Part shown: positions 17,767 through 26,432 of the stretch, piece by piece | How the letters are laid out: every line of letters begins with the position of its first letter | Position numbering within the stretch: position 1 is the stretch's first letter | Origin: Desulfobacula sp. | GTDB taxonomy: Bacteria > Desulfobacterota > Desulfobacteria > Desulfobacterales > Desulfobacteraceae | Direction: 5' to 3' | Assembly (NCBI GenBank): GCA_028280105.1 | Contig: JANQML010000248.1 | Location: 1-38,430 of the forward strand | Length of the DNA stretch: 38,430 nucleotides | Notes under the pieces: model-generated | The model's database searches: none | What the model was told of the DNA's origin: nothing | The model's input: only the letters and a program-made list of their open reading frames with translations | Translations under genes and position numbers: made by a program

Positions 17767-19311
17767 TTATATCAGGGATCTTCCCGTCATCTCCTCTGGT
17801 TGTTCTATTCCCAGTAATTTAAGAATGGTGGGAGCAATATCACCCAGTATTCCGTCTTTGAGTTTAACGTCTTTAAACGCGTTTCCTGCCAGAATCAGCC
17901 GGACCGGGTTCAGGGTATGGGCGGTGTGGGGTGACCCGTCTTTGGCCTTCATCTGTTCGGAATTACCGTGATCAGCCGTAACAAGGGCGGTTCCTCCGGT
18001 TTCCCAGATAGCCTCAAGGACCTGGCCCACGCATCGGTCTACGGTTTCGCAGGCCTGAACGGCAGCGTCAAGAACGCCGGTGTGACCCACCATATCCATG
18101 TTGGCAAAATTGAGGATGATAAATTCAAACCGGCTGGATTTGATTTTTTCGCAGGCTGTGTCCGCCACCTCCTGTGCACTCATCTGCGGTTTTTGATCAT
18201 AGGTGGCCACATCCCTGGGTGACGGTATCAGTACCCGCTCTTCAAGATCGAAAACCGTTTCCTTGCCCCCATTAAAAAAATAGGTAACATGGGCATATTT
18301 TTCAGTTTCGGCAATCCTTAGCTGGGGGATTTTATTTTGGCATAAAATTTCACCCAGGATGTTGTTCAGGTGCTGGGGACCGAAGGCAACGGGCAGGTCA
18401 AAGGTTTCGTCATATCGTGTCATACAGACAAAATGGGCTAAACGGACCGGCCGTTTGCGAAAAAAATCCGGGAAATCCGGTTCCGTAATTGCCTGGGTAA
18501 TCTCTTTGGCCCGGTCGGCCCGGAAATTAAAAAAGATCAGGCTGTCCCCGTCATTCAATGCGCCGGTATGGGACCGGGTGTGGCGGATCAGGCTGATAGG
18601 CTCCACAAACTCATCGGTCTGGCCGTTTTCATAGGCTGCTTTTACCGCTTTTTCCGCATCGTCAAACCGGACGCCTTCTTCCAGGGTTAAAAGGTTATAG
18701 GCCCGTTCCACCCGTTCCCAGCGGGTGTCCCTGTCCATGGCCCAGTACCGTCCGACAACAGAGGCGATTTTACCGCACCCCTGGGAATCAAGAAAATCCT
18801 GTAGTTGGCGGATAAAGCCAATACCGCTTTTTGGCGGGGTATCCCGCCCATCCAGAATGGGGTGGATATAGAGGTGTTTGACCTTGTTTTTTCGGGCCAT
18901 TCGTATCAGGGCAAAGAGGTGGGAAATATGGCTGTGAACACCGCCGTCGGACAGAAGTCCCATGAGATGAAGGCTCTGGCTGGAAGCGGCTGCATGGGAC
19001 ACGGCATCAACCAGTGCCGGTGTTTTAAAAAAGGATTGATCTTCAATGGCCGTGTTGATACGGACCAGGTCCTGGAGGACTTTTCGGCCGGCGCCGATAT
19101 TCATGTGGCCCACCTCGGAATTTCCCATGGTATTGTCGGGAAGCCCCACGGCATTGCCTGAACAGGCCAACCGGCAGGTGGGGTAATTTGCCAGAAGGGC
19201 GTCCAGAAACGGGGTTTTTGCAAGGGCGAATGCATTGCCGTCCGGGTTTTCATTGATGCCCCAGCCATCCAGAATCATAAGCATATTGACCGGTTTTTTA
19301 CCATCAGTCAT
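17767..19311 (-). CDS. gpmI: 2,3-bisphosphoglycerate-independent phosphoglycerate mutase
   Basis: This 514-residue alkaline-phosphatase-superfamily enzyme interconverts 3- and 2-phosphoglycerate using two Mn2+ ions. The start at 19311 (MTDGKKPVNML) is preceded by CCGGAGAAC; a longer reading to 19344 extends further into rsfS. Metal and phosphoserine motifs are present: LMILDGWGINENPDGNA at the N-terminus, GNSEVGHMNIGAGR with the nucleophilic Ser, LLSDGGVHSH, ILDGRDTPPKSG and the C-terminal LVTADHGNSEQM. It overlaps the rsfS stop by 8 bases. Confidence 0.94.
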   Translation of the reverse strand: MTDGKKPVNMLMILDGWGINENPDGNAFALAKTPFLDALLANYPTCRLACSGNAVGLPDNTMGNSEVGHMNIGAGRKVLQDLVRINTAIEDQSFFKTPALVDAVSHAAASSQSLHLMGLLSDGGVHSHISHLFALIRMARKNKVKHLYIHPILDGRDTPPKSGIGFIRQLQDFLDSQGCGKIASVVGRYWAMDRDTRWERVERAYNLLTLEEGVRFDDAEKAVKAAYENGQTDEFVEPISLIRHTRSHTGALNDGDSLIFFNFRADRAKEITQAITEPDFPDFFRKRPVRLAHFVCMTRYDETFDLPVAFGPQHLNNILGEILCQNKIPQLRIAETEKYAHVTYFFNGGKETVFDLEERVLIPSPRDVATYDQKPQMSAQEVADTACEKIKSSRFEFIILNFANMDMVGHTGVLDAAVQACETVDRCVGQVLEAIWETGGTALVTADHGNSEQMKAKDGSPHTAHTLNPVRLILAGNAFKDVKLKDGILGDIAPTILKLLGIEQPEEMTGRSLI

Positions 19312-19699
19312 CGTCGTTCTCCGGTTGTTCATAGTGATGTTCATACGCTGTCAAATCCATTCGGGGCGCATCTGCCCAGAGCCCTTCGATATTGAAAAAA
19401 TCTTTTTTCCGGGACTCAAACACGTGAATGATGACATCGCCGTAATCCAGTAACGCCCATTCTCCTTCCTTTACCCCTTCCACCCCCAATGCCGTGATAT
19501 CTTGTTTTTTTAATTCCCTGATCAGGTATTCGGCAATGGAGGAGACCTGTCGTTTAGAGGTCCCTTCAATGATCATAATCATATCTGCATAGGAGGTCAG
19601 GTTTCTGACATCAATGGCCGTAACCGAGGCCGCTTTTCTCTTAAAAGCCGGAATAATAAATGCCTCAAATGCCGGGTCGGGTGTTACAGGGGTGTTCAT
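19304..19699 (-). CDS. rsfS: Ribosome silencing factor RsfS
   Basis: This 131-residue protein has the RsfS/Iojap fold with AIDVRNLTSYADMIMIIEGT, SKRQVSSIAEYLIRELKK and WALLDYGDVIIHVF, the last being the family's most conserved stretch. It binds ribosomal protein uL14 and blocks subunit joining when nutrients are low. Its ATG overlaps the nadD stop (ATGA), so translation is coupled. The nadD-rsfS pairing is common in bacteria. The tail is acidic (PENDDD). Confidence 0.93.
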   Translation of the reverse strand: MNTPVTPDPAFEAFIIPAFKRKAASVTAIDVRNLTSYADMIMIIEGTSKRQVSSIAEYLIRELKKQDITALGVEGVKEGEWALLDYGDVIIHVFESRKKDFFNIEGLWADAPRMDLTAYEHHYEQPENDDD

Positions 19700-20343
19700 C
19701 TGTACAGTTCCTTTGTTCTAATTATCTGTTCGACCTGAGCAGGTACAAGGTCATGAATGGGTAGATTTTGTTTGACCCGTTGTCGAACCATGGTTGAAGA
19801 TATGTCTATTTTGGGGACTTTGCAAATACTGATCCCCTGTTTTGTTTCATGGGAAAACGTTAACCCGGTACGGTCAAAACTGTATCTTTTAGAAATATTT
19901 TCGTCAATAAAAGAGGTGATCAAATCGATATTTTTCCAGTCGCCTCTAAGCATGACGATGATATGAATGGAATGAAACAGCTGGTGCGTGGCTTTCCAGG
20001 TGGTAATATCCAAAAATGCATCCGATCCCATGAGAAGGTAAAACCGGGTATCCCGGGAAAATTCTTTTTTAAACCGGTCAATGGTGTCAATGGTGTAAGA
20101 GGGGCCGTCCCGGTTTAACTCCACATCAGAGACCAGCAGGTCCGGGTGGCTGATCAGGCTTTGCTCTACCATTTTAAACCGGTCTTTTGCCGGTGCAAGG
20201 GTCTTTCCTGGCTTGTGGGGGGGGATGGCGGAAGGGATAAAGAATATTTTATCCAGATCATAGACCGTCTGTACATGTCGTGTGATACCGATATGTCCGT
20301 TGTGGAATGGGTTGAATGTCCCTCCGTACAGACCGATTTTCAT
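19696..20343 (-). CDS. nadD: Nicotinate-nucleotide adenylyltransferase
   Basis: This 215-residue nucleotidyltransferase makes deamido-NAD from nicotinate mononucleotide and ATP. The N-terminus GLYGGTFNPFHNGHIG carries the HxGH signature (residues 14-17), and the C-terminal part has ISSTMVRQRVKQN, equivalent to the ISST/SxxR motif. It follows obgE by 3 bases, overlaps rsfS by 4, and belongs to the rplU-rpmA-obgE string. Confidence 0.94.
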   Translation of the reverse strand: MKIGLYGGTFNPFHNGHIGITRHVQTVYDLDKIFFIPSAIPPHKPGKTLAPAKDRFKMVEQSLISHPDLLVSDVELNRDGPSYTIDTIDRFKKEFSRDTRFYLLMGSDAFLDITTWKATHQLFHSIHIIVMLRGDWKNIDLITSFIDENISKRYSFDRTGLTFSHETKQGISICKVPKIDISSTMVRQRVKQNLPIHDLVPAQVEQIIRTKELYR

Positions 20344-20346
20344 TTT

Positions 20347-21342
20347 TCAGCTCTTTGATAATCTGGCAGACAGGTGTTTAACTAAATTCTTTGTTCCGTT
20401 TGAAGTGGCAGCGGAAATCGTGAAAACCGCTGTCCCGGCCAATGCGTTTTTAAACGCATCCACCCGGGTGCGGGTATCGGGCAGATCGATTTTATTGAGC
20501 ACGACAACCTGTATCTTTTCAGCAAGGGTATCACTGTACCGGCATAGTTCATTGTTGATCAGGTTGAACTGTTCCAAAGGACGGTCAGGATCAACCTGTG
20601 ACACATCGATCAGGTGAACCAGGATACCGGTCCGCTCAATATGTTTTAAAAAGCTGATACCCAGGCCGGTTCCCTCATGTGCCCCCTGCACCAGTCCGGG
20701 AATATCTGCCACGGCAAACGGTTCTCCAAAGGGCGGTTCCACCATGCCCAGGTTCGGGCTTAATGTGGTAAACGGATAATCGGCGATTTTAGGACGGGCA
20801 GCGGAAATCGCGCTGATCAGCGTGGATTTCCCGGCATTGGGAAGACCAACCAGACCCACATCGGCCAGCAGTTTGAGTTCAAGTTTCAGTTTGCGTTCAA
20901 CACCGGGAATACCGGGCTGATGATGCCGGGGAGCCCGGTTTGTGGAAGTGGCGAACCGCTTGTTGCCGCGTCCGCCCTGACCGCCTCTGGCAATCACGTA
21001 CTCCTGATGGTTAAGGGTTAGATCGGCAAGGATCTCGCCGGTTTCAAGATCGGATACAATGGTCCCGGGTGGAAGAAAGACGGTACAGGATGAGCCGTTT
21101 TTGCCATGTTTTTGTCTGCCTTGGCCGGGTGCGCCGTTTTTGGCTTTAAGCAGTTTTTGACGGCGATAATCAACCAGCGTGCGTTTACCGGGATCGGTTT
21201 TCAGAATGACATGACCGCCGTCACCGCCGTCACCACCGTCAGGCCCGCCCCGCTCAATGTACCGTTCCCTTCGGAAACTGGTGCACCCGGAACCGCCGTC
21301 ACCTGACCTGACAGTGATAATTGCTTCATCTACAAATTTCAC
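20347..21342 (-). CDS. obgE: GTPase Obg/CgtA
   Basis: This 331-residue protein comprises the glycine-rich Obg fold at 1-158 ([36 protein letters not shown]) and a G domain with P-loop GLPNAGKST, switch region and [14 protein letters not shown], then NKIDLPD. It ends soon after the G domain, so the C-terminal OCT domain of some Obg proteins is absent, as in many Gram-negative forms. It acts in large ribosomal subunit assembly and stress response. Its start overlaps the rpmA stop by 4 bases. Confidence 0.95.
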   Translation of the reverse strand: MKFVDEAIITVRSGDGGSGCTSFRRERYIERGGPDGGDGGDGGHVILKTDPGKRTLVDYRRQKLLKAKNGAPGQGRQKHGKNGSSCTVFLPPGTIVSDLETGEILADLTLNHQEYVIARGGQGGRGNKRFATSTNRAPRHHQPGIPGVERKLKLELKLLADVGLVGLPNAGKSTLISAISAARPKIADYPFTTLSPNLGMVEPPFGEPFAVADIPGLVQGAHEGTGLGISFLKHIERTGILVHLIDVSQVDPDRPLEQFNLINNELCRYSDTLAEKIQVVVLNKIDLPDTRTRVDAFKNALAGTAVFTISAATSNGTKNLVKHLSARLSKS

Positions 21343-21593
21343 GCTTCATAAACGCTGACTTTTTTCCTGTCGCGGCCTTTTCTTTCAAACGCCACCACAC
21401 CGTCGATTAAAGAAAAAATCGTAAAGTCCTTTCCCATACCGACATTGTTTCCGGGGTGAATTTTAGTGCCCACCTGTCGGACAATGATATTTCCGGCAAC
21501 AACGCTTTCTCCGCCGAATTTCTTTACACCTCTGCGTTGCGCATTTGAATCGCGACCATTTTTTGAACTACCGGCTGCTTTTTTATGTGACAT
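21339..21593 (-). CDS. rpmA: Large ribosomal subunit protein bL27
   Basis: This 84-residue protein has the standard bL27 start [20 protein letters not shown] and [18 protein letters not shown]. The N-terminal tail reaches the peptidyl-transferase centre; no cleavable extension is present. AAGGAG precedes the start. It lies between rplU and obgE, the usual order. Confidence 0.97.
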   Translation of the reverse strand: MSHKKAAGSSKNGRDSNAQRRGVKKFGGESVVAGNIIVRQVGTKIHPGNNVGMGKDFTIFSLIDGVVAFERKGRDRKKVSVYEA

Positions 21594-21619
21594 TTTAAAA
21601 TCTCCTTATAATTCAGGCG

Positions 21620-21931
21620 TTATGCTGAAATGGAATCAATTTTAATTTCCGTATAATGCTGTCTGTGGCCTCTCATTCTGCGATACCCTTTACGGCGTTT
21701 ATACTTGAAAACCAATTGTTTTTTTGACCGGCCCTGTTCAAGAATAACCGCTTTTACACTGGCATTTTCAACCACCGGGCTTCCAAGGGTGATGGTTTCT
21801 CCATCCGAATACATGAGGACGTCATCAAATTCAACCTGAGAACCTTCGGTGCCGTCAAGCTTTTCCACCTTCAGGATCTGGTCCTCCTGAACCTTATACT
21901 GTTTGCCTCCGGTCCTGATAACAGCGTACAT
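21620..21931 (-). CDS. rplU: Large ribosomal subunit protein bL21
   Basis: This 103-residue protein has the family start MYAVIRTGGKQYKVQEDQIL and end KYKRRKGYRRMRGHRQHYTE. AAGGAG lies upstream. It is the first gene of the rplU-rpmA-obgE-nadD-rsfS-gpmI string and is read from the promoter at 21985-22013. Confidence 0.97.
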   Translation of the reverse strand: MYAVIRTGGKQYKVQEDQILKVEKLDGTEGSQVEFDDVLMYSDGETITLGSPVVENASVKAVILEQGRSKKQLVFKYKRRKGYRRMRGHRQHYTEIKIDSISA

Positions 21932-21984
21932 TTTAAACTCTCCTTATATCAAATCAATCCATTTTGCAGTTTTAAAAACTCTGA

Positions 21985-22013
21985 ATCATATACTGATTTC
22001 GATAAGGTGTCAA
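21985..22013 (-). promoter_or_regulatory. Strong sigma70-like promoter of the rplU operon
   Basis: On the minus strand a perfect TTGACA (22013-22008) is followed after exactly 17 bases by TATGAT (21990-21985). Transcription would start near 21978, leaving a leader of about 45 bases before rplU. The rest of the 22014-22260 gap shows no other recognisable gene or site. Confidence 0.75.
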
Positions 22014-22260
22014 GGAAAATTGAATGAAACCATGCCGTTGAAAAGAGTTGTATTATACCTGAAAAGAACCGGTATGACAATCATTTGTGAACCCTGATCC
22101 ACCATACGGCACCGCATGGAGGCCAGGGAGGGGGGCAAACCATGGTCCACATCCTAAGCAAAAAGTGGTGATGGATTTAGGATGAAATTTCATGTCCTGA
22201 AATCCGGCTGTGCCTCAGAGAAATGGTCGTTCTGAATTTGATTGTGTATCTATGCTGCTT

Positions 22261-23970
22261 TTAAACAGTCCGGGGTTGGGAAACGGTTGCCGATACAAAA
22301 TGGTCGGTGACGGGGTCGTATCTGACCGGGTGGTTGTGGATAAGGGTTAATATCCGGTGGGTGTCTATTTGCTGAATCAATTTGATGACACAATACCGGA
22401 AGAGAACAAACGCATCTGTGTTTGGGTCGTAAAATGCGTCAGCCAGGGAGGTTTGAAGGGGGAGATCATCCGTTTCCGTAGCGGTCCGAATGTCACTCTG
22501 AATTAAAAACCTGAGAATTTTGATTTTTAAGGGGTTTTTTTCAACATAGGATGCAATTGCCTTTAAAAAGAAGAGAATGGCGTACCGTTTGTATGCCGTG
22601 CAAACTTCTTTTCTGCATAAATCAAAATGGGACCGGATATTGGCCATATACCTTTTTTTTATATCCGGCTCCAATTGTTTAAATGAAGTTTGGCTGAGGA
22701 ACCGTTTTTTAAGCCGTTTCAATACTGCCGGTATCATCTGTTTGCGGCGCAGCCGGGCCGGATCGTCAAAAATCTTAAGATATTCTTTTACACCTCTCAT
22801 GCCCGGCGGGGTGAGTTCATCCTGTCCGGTGTCCATAATGACGGATTCCACCTGAACATCCATCAGGGTCTCAAGGCAGACAACCCGTTGATTGAGATCA
22901 TATCCGCTTAACGGTTTGAAATAGTCGACAAGCAGTGCATGGCGGCCGGTCTTTTTTTCCGGAAAAAACCGGGTTTGCGACGTGACCCTGATTTTTTTAT
23001 GGCCAAACGGGTAAAGGGCACTGGTAAAGGTGGGAATGATGATGAACGCACCGTCAGGGGTAATCTCTGCCCCATAACCGTCGGTGATGGATGGCTTGAC
23101 CGTTGTAAAATCTTCATCCAGGCCCGCCGGAATCAAGAGATCATTCGAATCATGCTGTTTGTGCAGGGGGGATTTGACGGCAGACTGGAACCGGGTGATC
23201 CGGTCCTTATTTTTCGATGTCACCGATATCGACAGGTTGGTATTCTCCTGGAGCAGCTTTTTTAAAAGGGATAGCTTCCCCTTGGGAACTTTTGACAATA
23301 GAAAATAGTCCAGGGGTTGCTCTTTAATATACCGGACCACATCAAGAATGGTGTATGTTTTTTTTCCATGGAACCCGTCTTCCCAATCCAGGGGATCGGA
23401 TGCCCCGTAAAGGGAGATCTCCTCGTTCTGCTGATCGACCATCTGATCAATGATCCGGCAAACGGCAGGGTATGAAAAACCGGATCTGACGCAGGGAAGG
23501 GCCCACTCATTGCACCGCCTGCAAAAATGACTGCATCCGCTAGTCAATTGAAAGGTCATGGCGGTTTTGAAGATCAGTTTCAGTTGGTCCGGATTCAGAT
23601 TCGTCTTTTTTTTCCAGTCCTGAAAATAGTGTGTCCGTATGGCATGCCGTTGGGTTTTTAGTTGATTCAGCACCCGTTTTTTTAACTCGCGGATACCGGG
23701 ATCTAATTTTCGTTTCAAGTGATGGGAAAATCCCGTTCTGAATCGTTTTAGAATGGCAATTATCTGGTTGATCCGTTTTTCATCGTTTTCCGAAAACGAA
23801 TCTATCAACCGGATATGGGTTAAAAGCCCGGACAGGGTTTGTTCGATACCGATTTCATCATCTTCATAGACCGCTGCCAGCAATTCATTTTTTTTTGTTT
23901 CTATAAATGAATCAATTCCATCGAACGGAAAGCCTGCGCTTACGGTAAATTTAGAAGTGTTTTTTTTCAT
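22261..23970 (-). CDS. Radical SAM-like protein of unknown function
   Basis: This protein (569 residues from ATG 23970) has a canonical CxxxCxxC cluster, C146-S-H-F-C150-R-R-C153, after a helical N-terminal region of about 140 residues; the cluster follows a strand (MTFQLTSG) as in radical SAM barrels. It is followed by ISLYGASDPLDW, which resembles the GGEP-like SAM-binding strand in position. The C-terminal 200 residues are basic and helical with additional cysteines (DLCRKEVCTAYKRY). I do not recognise a specific family. The start is uncertain: no good Shine-Dalgarno precedes 23970, and an in-frame ATG at 24072 overlaps dsrP by 26 bases. It lies directly downstream of dsrP, but a hairpin separates them. 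No substrate can be proposed from sequence. Confidence 0.6.
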   Translation of the reverse strand: MKKNTSKFTVSAGFPFDGIDSFIETKKNELLAAVYEDDEIGIEQTLSGLLTHIRLIDSFSENDEKRINQIIAILKRFRTGFSHHLKRKLDPGIRELKKRVLNQLKTQRHAIRTHYFQDWKKKTNLNPDQLKLIFKTAMTFQLTSGCSHFCRRCNEWALPCVRSGFSYPAVCRIIDQMVDQQNEEISLYGASDPLDWEDGFHGKKTYTILDVVRYIKEQPLDYFLLSKVPKGKLSLLKKLLQENTNLSISVTSKNKDRITRFQSAVKSPLHKQHDSNDLLIPAGLDEDFTTVKPSITDGYGAEITPDGAFIIIPTFTSALYPFGHKKIRVTSQTRFFPEKKTGRHALLVDYFKPLSGYDLNQRVVCLETLMDVQVESVIMDTGQDELTPPGMRGVKEYLKIFDDPARLRRKQMIPAVLKRLKKRFLSQTSFKQLEPDIKKRYMANIRSHFDLCRKEVCTAYKRYAILFFLKAIASYVEKNPLKIKILRFLIQSDIRTATETDDLPLQTSLADAFYDPNTDAFVLFRYCVIKLIQQIDTHRILTLIHNHPVRYDPVTDHFVSATVSQPRTV

Positions 23971-23986
23971 GGCATATGAACGAAAC

Positions 23987-24014
23987 AGGGGAGTTATCGT
24001 TTGAAAACTCCCCT
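23987..24014. terminator. Stem-loop downstream of dsrP
   Basis: AGGGGAGTT (23987-23995) and AACTCCCCT (24006-24014) form a perfect 9-base stem with a 10-base loop, 33 bases beyond the dsrP stop. There is no T-run after it on the minus strand, so it may be an mRNA 3'-protecting structure or a partial terminator that sets the radical SAM gene apart from dsrMKJOP. Confidence 0.5.
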
Positions 24015-24046
24015 GAAATCGAATCGCTTTATTTAAAAGACAGAAC

Positions 24047-25204
24047 CTATCCGCGCACCTCTTCCTTGACATGGGTTGCCAGTTTGTAAAGAAGTGTCAA
24101 TACCAGAAATCCGGTGGCGTAAACAGCCAGGGTGATCATGATTTCAGGTCCGGTGGGAGCATATTCCGTTACCTGGTGCAGCGGAGACGGGACAAACCCG
24201 CCGGAGATCATGCCGAGTCCTTTGTCGATCCATGCGCCGAAAAAGATCAGGCCGCAGGTGACCGGCAAAAGGGTTTTATTGTTCCGCAGTTTCGGGATCA
24301 CCAGCAAGACGGCCCCGATGGTCATCATAATCAGGCCGGCCCACATCCAGGGAACCAGTGCGTTGTATCCGTGGTACCCGAACAAGAGGTATGACATATG
24401 GGATTTATGCCCCGGCATGTTGGAATAGTAAATCACAAAACATTCACACAGAAAGAAAAACAGGTTGGCGATAATGGCCCAGCAGACGATTTTGGACAAG
24501 GTCTGCATGGCGTCCCAGCCCGGATCAAATTTGGTGAACTTTTTAATGATATAACAGAGAATAATCAAAAAGGCCGGTCCTGCGGCAAATGCAGATGCCA
24601 GAAACCGGGGTGCCAGAATGGCGGTCAACCAGTAGCCGCGGCCGGGAAGACCGCAGTACAAGAAGGCGGTTACCGTATGGATACCAATGGCAAAGGGAAT
24701 GGATATGTAAATCAGGGGTTTGACCCAGGGTTCGGGTTTAACCTGGTTTCTTTCCGCTTCCAATACCTTCCAGCCCACGATAATGTTTAAAAAGAGATAC
24801 CCGTTGAGAACGAGCATATCGTAAAAAAGCATGGACTGGGGGGAGGGATAAAGCATAACGTTTAAAACACGGGTCGGCTGCCCCAGATCCACAACAATGA
24901 AAAGGATGCACATAATCAGGGAGGCAACCGCTAAAAACTCTCCCAGAATGGTGATCCGGTGAAATTTTTCATAGTCGTGGAGATAATAGGGGATCACCAC
25001 CATGACCCCTCCTGCGGCAACCCCGACCAGAAAGGTGAAATTGGCAATGTAAAATCCCCAGGACACGTCCCGGCTCATCCCGGTGTTCATCAGTCCGTTG
25101 ATCCATTGATCAAGATAGAAAATCCCTCCCAACGCCATCACGGCGAGCAGTCCGCCTACCCAGAGCCAATAATTTCTGCTTCCTTTAATCGCTATTTCAA
25201 GCAT
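24047..25204 (-). CDS. dsrP: Sulfite reduction-associated membrane protein DsrP (NrfD family)
   Basis: This 385-residue integral membrane protein of the NrfD/PsrC family has about ten hydrophobic segments, starting near residue 15 (WVGGLLAVMALGGIFYL) and including NFTFLVGVAAGGVMVVIPYY and PFAIGIHTVTAFLYCGLPGR. DsrP exchanges electrons with menaquinol and docks the periplasmic iron-sulfur protein DsrO. AAGGAG lies 7 bases before the ATG, and dsrO ends 11 bases upstream. It is the last dsr gene of the operon. Confidence 0.94.
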   Translation of the reverse strand: MLEIAIKGSRNYWLWVGGLLAVMALGGIFYLDQWINGLMNTGMSRDVSWGFYIANFTFLVGVAAGGVMVVIPYYLHDYEKFHRITILGEFLAVASLIMCILFIVVDLGQPTRVLNVMLYPSPQSMLFYDMLVLNGYLFLNIIVGWKVLEAERNQVKPEPWVKPLIYISIPFAIGIHTVTAFLYCGLPGRGYWLTAILAPRFLASAFAAGPAFLIILCYIIKKFTKFDPGWDAMQTLSKIVCWAIIANLFFFLCECFVIYYSNMPGHKSHMSYLLFGYHGYNALVPWMWAGLIMMTIGAVLLVIPKLRNNKTLLPVTCGLIFFGAWIDKGLGMISGGFVPSPLHQVTEYAPTGPEIMITLAVYATGFLVLTLLYKLATHVKEEVRG

Positions 25205-25215
25205 ATTTGCTCTCC

Positions 25216-26040
25216 TTACATGACGTAGTAAACAGAGGGTTCGGTACCCATTTGCTGTTTACGTCTGATTGTATAATGTTCATTCAACATTACCCGGACT
25301 TCTGATTCCGGATCGTCCAAATCTCCAAAAACAATGGCACCGTCACTGACTTCGACACAATGGGGTATTTCACCCTGTGCCAGCCGCTCCGCACAAAAGT
25401 TGCATTTCTCAACCACCCCTTTGCTGCGGGTGGGGAAATCCGGATCCGTCACGTCGATAAAAGGGCGCGGGTCCCTGAAGTTGAAACTTCTGGCTCCGTA
25501 AGGGCAGGCAGCCATGCAAAACCGGCAGCCGATGCAGCGGTGAAAGTCCATCAGAATAACGCCGTCATCCCGCTTAAACGTTGCCTTGGTCGGGCAGGCC
25601 TTTGTGCAGGGCGGGTTCTTGCAATGGTTGCACAGAACCATAAAAGGCATGTCACGGTATTTTTCCGCCAGAAATTCATCTTTTTTATAGGGAAACGCGT
25701 AATGAAACTTTTCTTTCCAGATCCATTTGATTTCCTGGGTATGGTTCACCGGGCGTGTCCGGGGGTATCTTTCCGGATCCGGTGTATGGTTGAAATCCGG
25801 TACATTATGCTGTTTGTGGCAGGCTGCCGTGATCTGTTTTGCCATCTTTTCGGTTATCTTTTTGGTATCAATGACCATGCCCCAGCGGCCGGCGGTCAGC
25901 GCCTTTTTATTTTTGCTTTTCACCGCTTTGGGGGTATCGTGAGAAACAGATGCGGCAAAGTTCATTGCCGGAGCAGCACCCAACCCAATGGCAGCAATAC
26001 CTGCTACTTTAAGAAAGCTTCTTCTGCTCTTTTTCATCAT
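25216..26040 (-). CDS. dsrO: Periplasmic iron-sulfur protein DsrO
   Basis: This 274-residue ferredoxin-like protein has a twin-arginine signal (SRRSFLKVAG, residues about 4-13) followed by a hydrophobic stretch and an AxA-like site, so it is exported folded. Four [4Fe-4S] clusters are indicated by the grouped cysteines CNHCKNPPCTKACP, CIGCRFCMAACPYGA and CNFCAERLAQGEIPHC plus a further Cys before the signal exit region. It carries electrons between DsrJ and DsrP on the periplasmic face. Its ATG overlaps the dsrJ stop by 4 bases and AAGGAG is well spaced. Confidence 0.93.
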   Translation of the reverse strand: MMKKSRRSFLKVAGIAAIGLGAAPAMNFAASVSHDTPKAVKSKNKKALTAGRWGMVIDTKKITEKMAKQITAACHKQHNVPDFNHTPDPERYPRTRPVNHTQEIKWIWKEKFHYAFPYKKDEFLAEKYRDMPFMVLCNHCKNPPCTKACPTKATFKRDDGVILMDFHRCIGCRFCMAACPYGARSFNFRDPRPFIDVTDPDFPTRSKGVVEKCNFCAERLAQGEIPHCVEVSDGAIVFGDLDDPESEVRVMLNEHYTIRRKQQMGTEPSVYYVM

Positions 26041-26432
26041 TCAATCTCCTTGGGGTTTGTGTGGCAGTCCCAGCAAGATGGTTCCACCGATGTATAGTTA
26101 TGGCAGGAGTCACAAAATCTGGCTTTGTCTTCATGGCATCCGAGACAGGAATTATCACCGGTGGACAAACTCATGTTGAATTCCTGGCCGCTGGGTGTTG
26201 TATAGATGCGGTTCCCATCCCTGACCACGGAATCTCTCCACTCATCCAGCAAAGACATATGGTTGGCTCTCATCTCATATCTTTCCAGGACACATTTTTT
26301 GGCGTCTTTGGCTTTACCCAGCAACTCGGGTTCGGGCATGGCCTGTGTTTCCGTTATGACATTAAACCAGAACGGCGAAAGTACGGCCAGGGCAAAGACC
26401 ACCAGTCCCGCAATGATCATATTTTTACTCAT
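26037..26432 (-). CDS. dsrJ: Triheme cytochrome c DsrJ
   Basis: This 131-residue periplasmic cytochrome has an uncleaved N-terminal hydrophobic anchor (residues about 4-24) and three CxxCH motifs: CLGCH, CDSCH and CWDCH. It also keeps the extra Cys upstream of the hemes (AKKCVLERYEMRANHM), the residue associated with the unusual His/Cys-ligated heme described for DsrJ. The start at 26432 is favoured because GAGGAGG is 6 bases away; another ATG two codons earlier abuts the Shine-Dalgarno. It overlaps the dsrK stop by 8 bases. Confidence 0.93.
   Translation of the reverse strand: MSKNMIIAGLVVFALAVLSPFWFNVITETQAMPEPELLGKAKDAKKCVLERYEMRANHMSLLDEWRDSVVRDGNRIYTTPSGQEFNMSLSTGDNSCLGCHEDKARFCDSCHNYTSVEPSCWDCHTNPKEIE

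Noticed and set aside
22014-22260. Short plus-strand frame and possible gene between rplU and the radical SAM gene
   Set aside because: The frame crosses the rplU promoter, has no ribosome site and no similarity; the gap appears to be non-coding.
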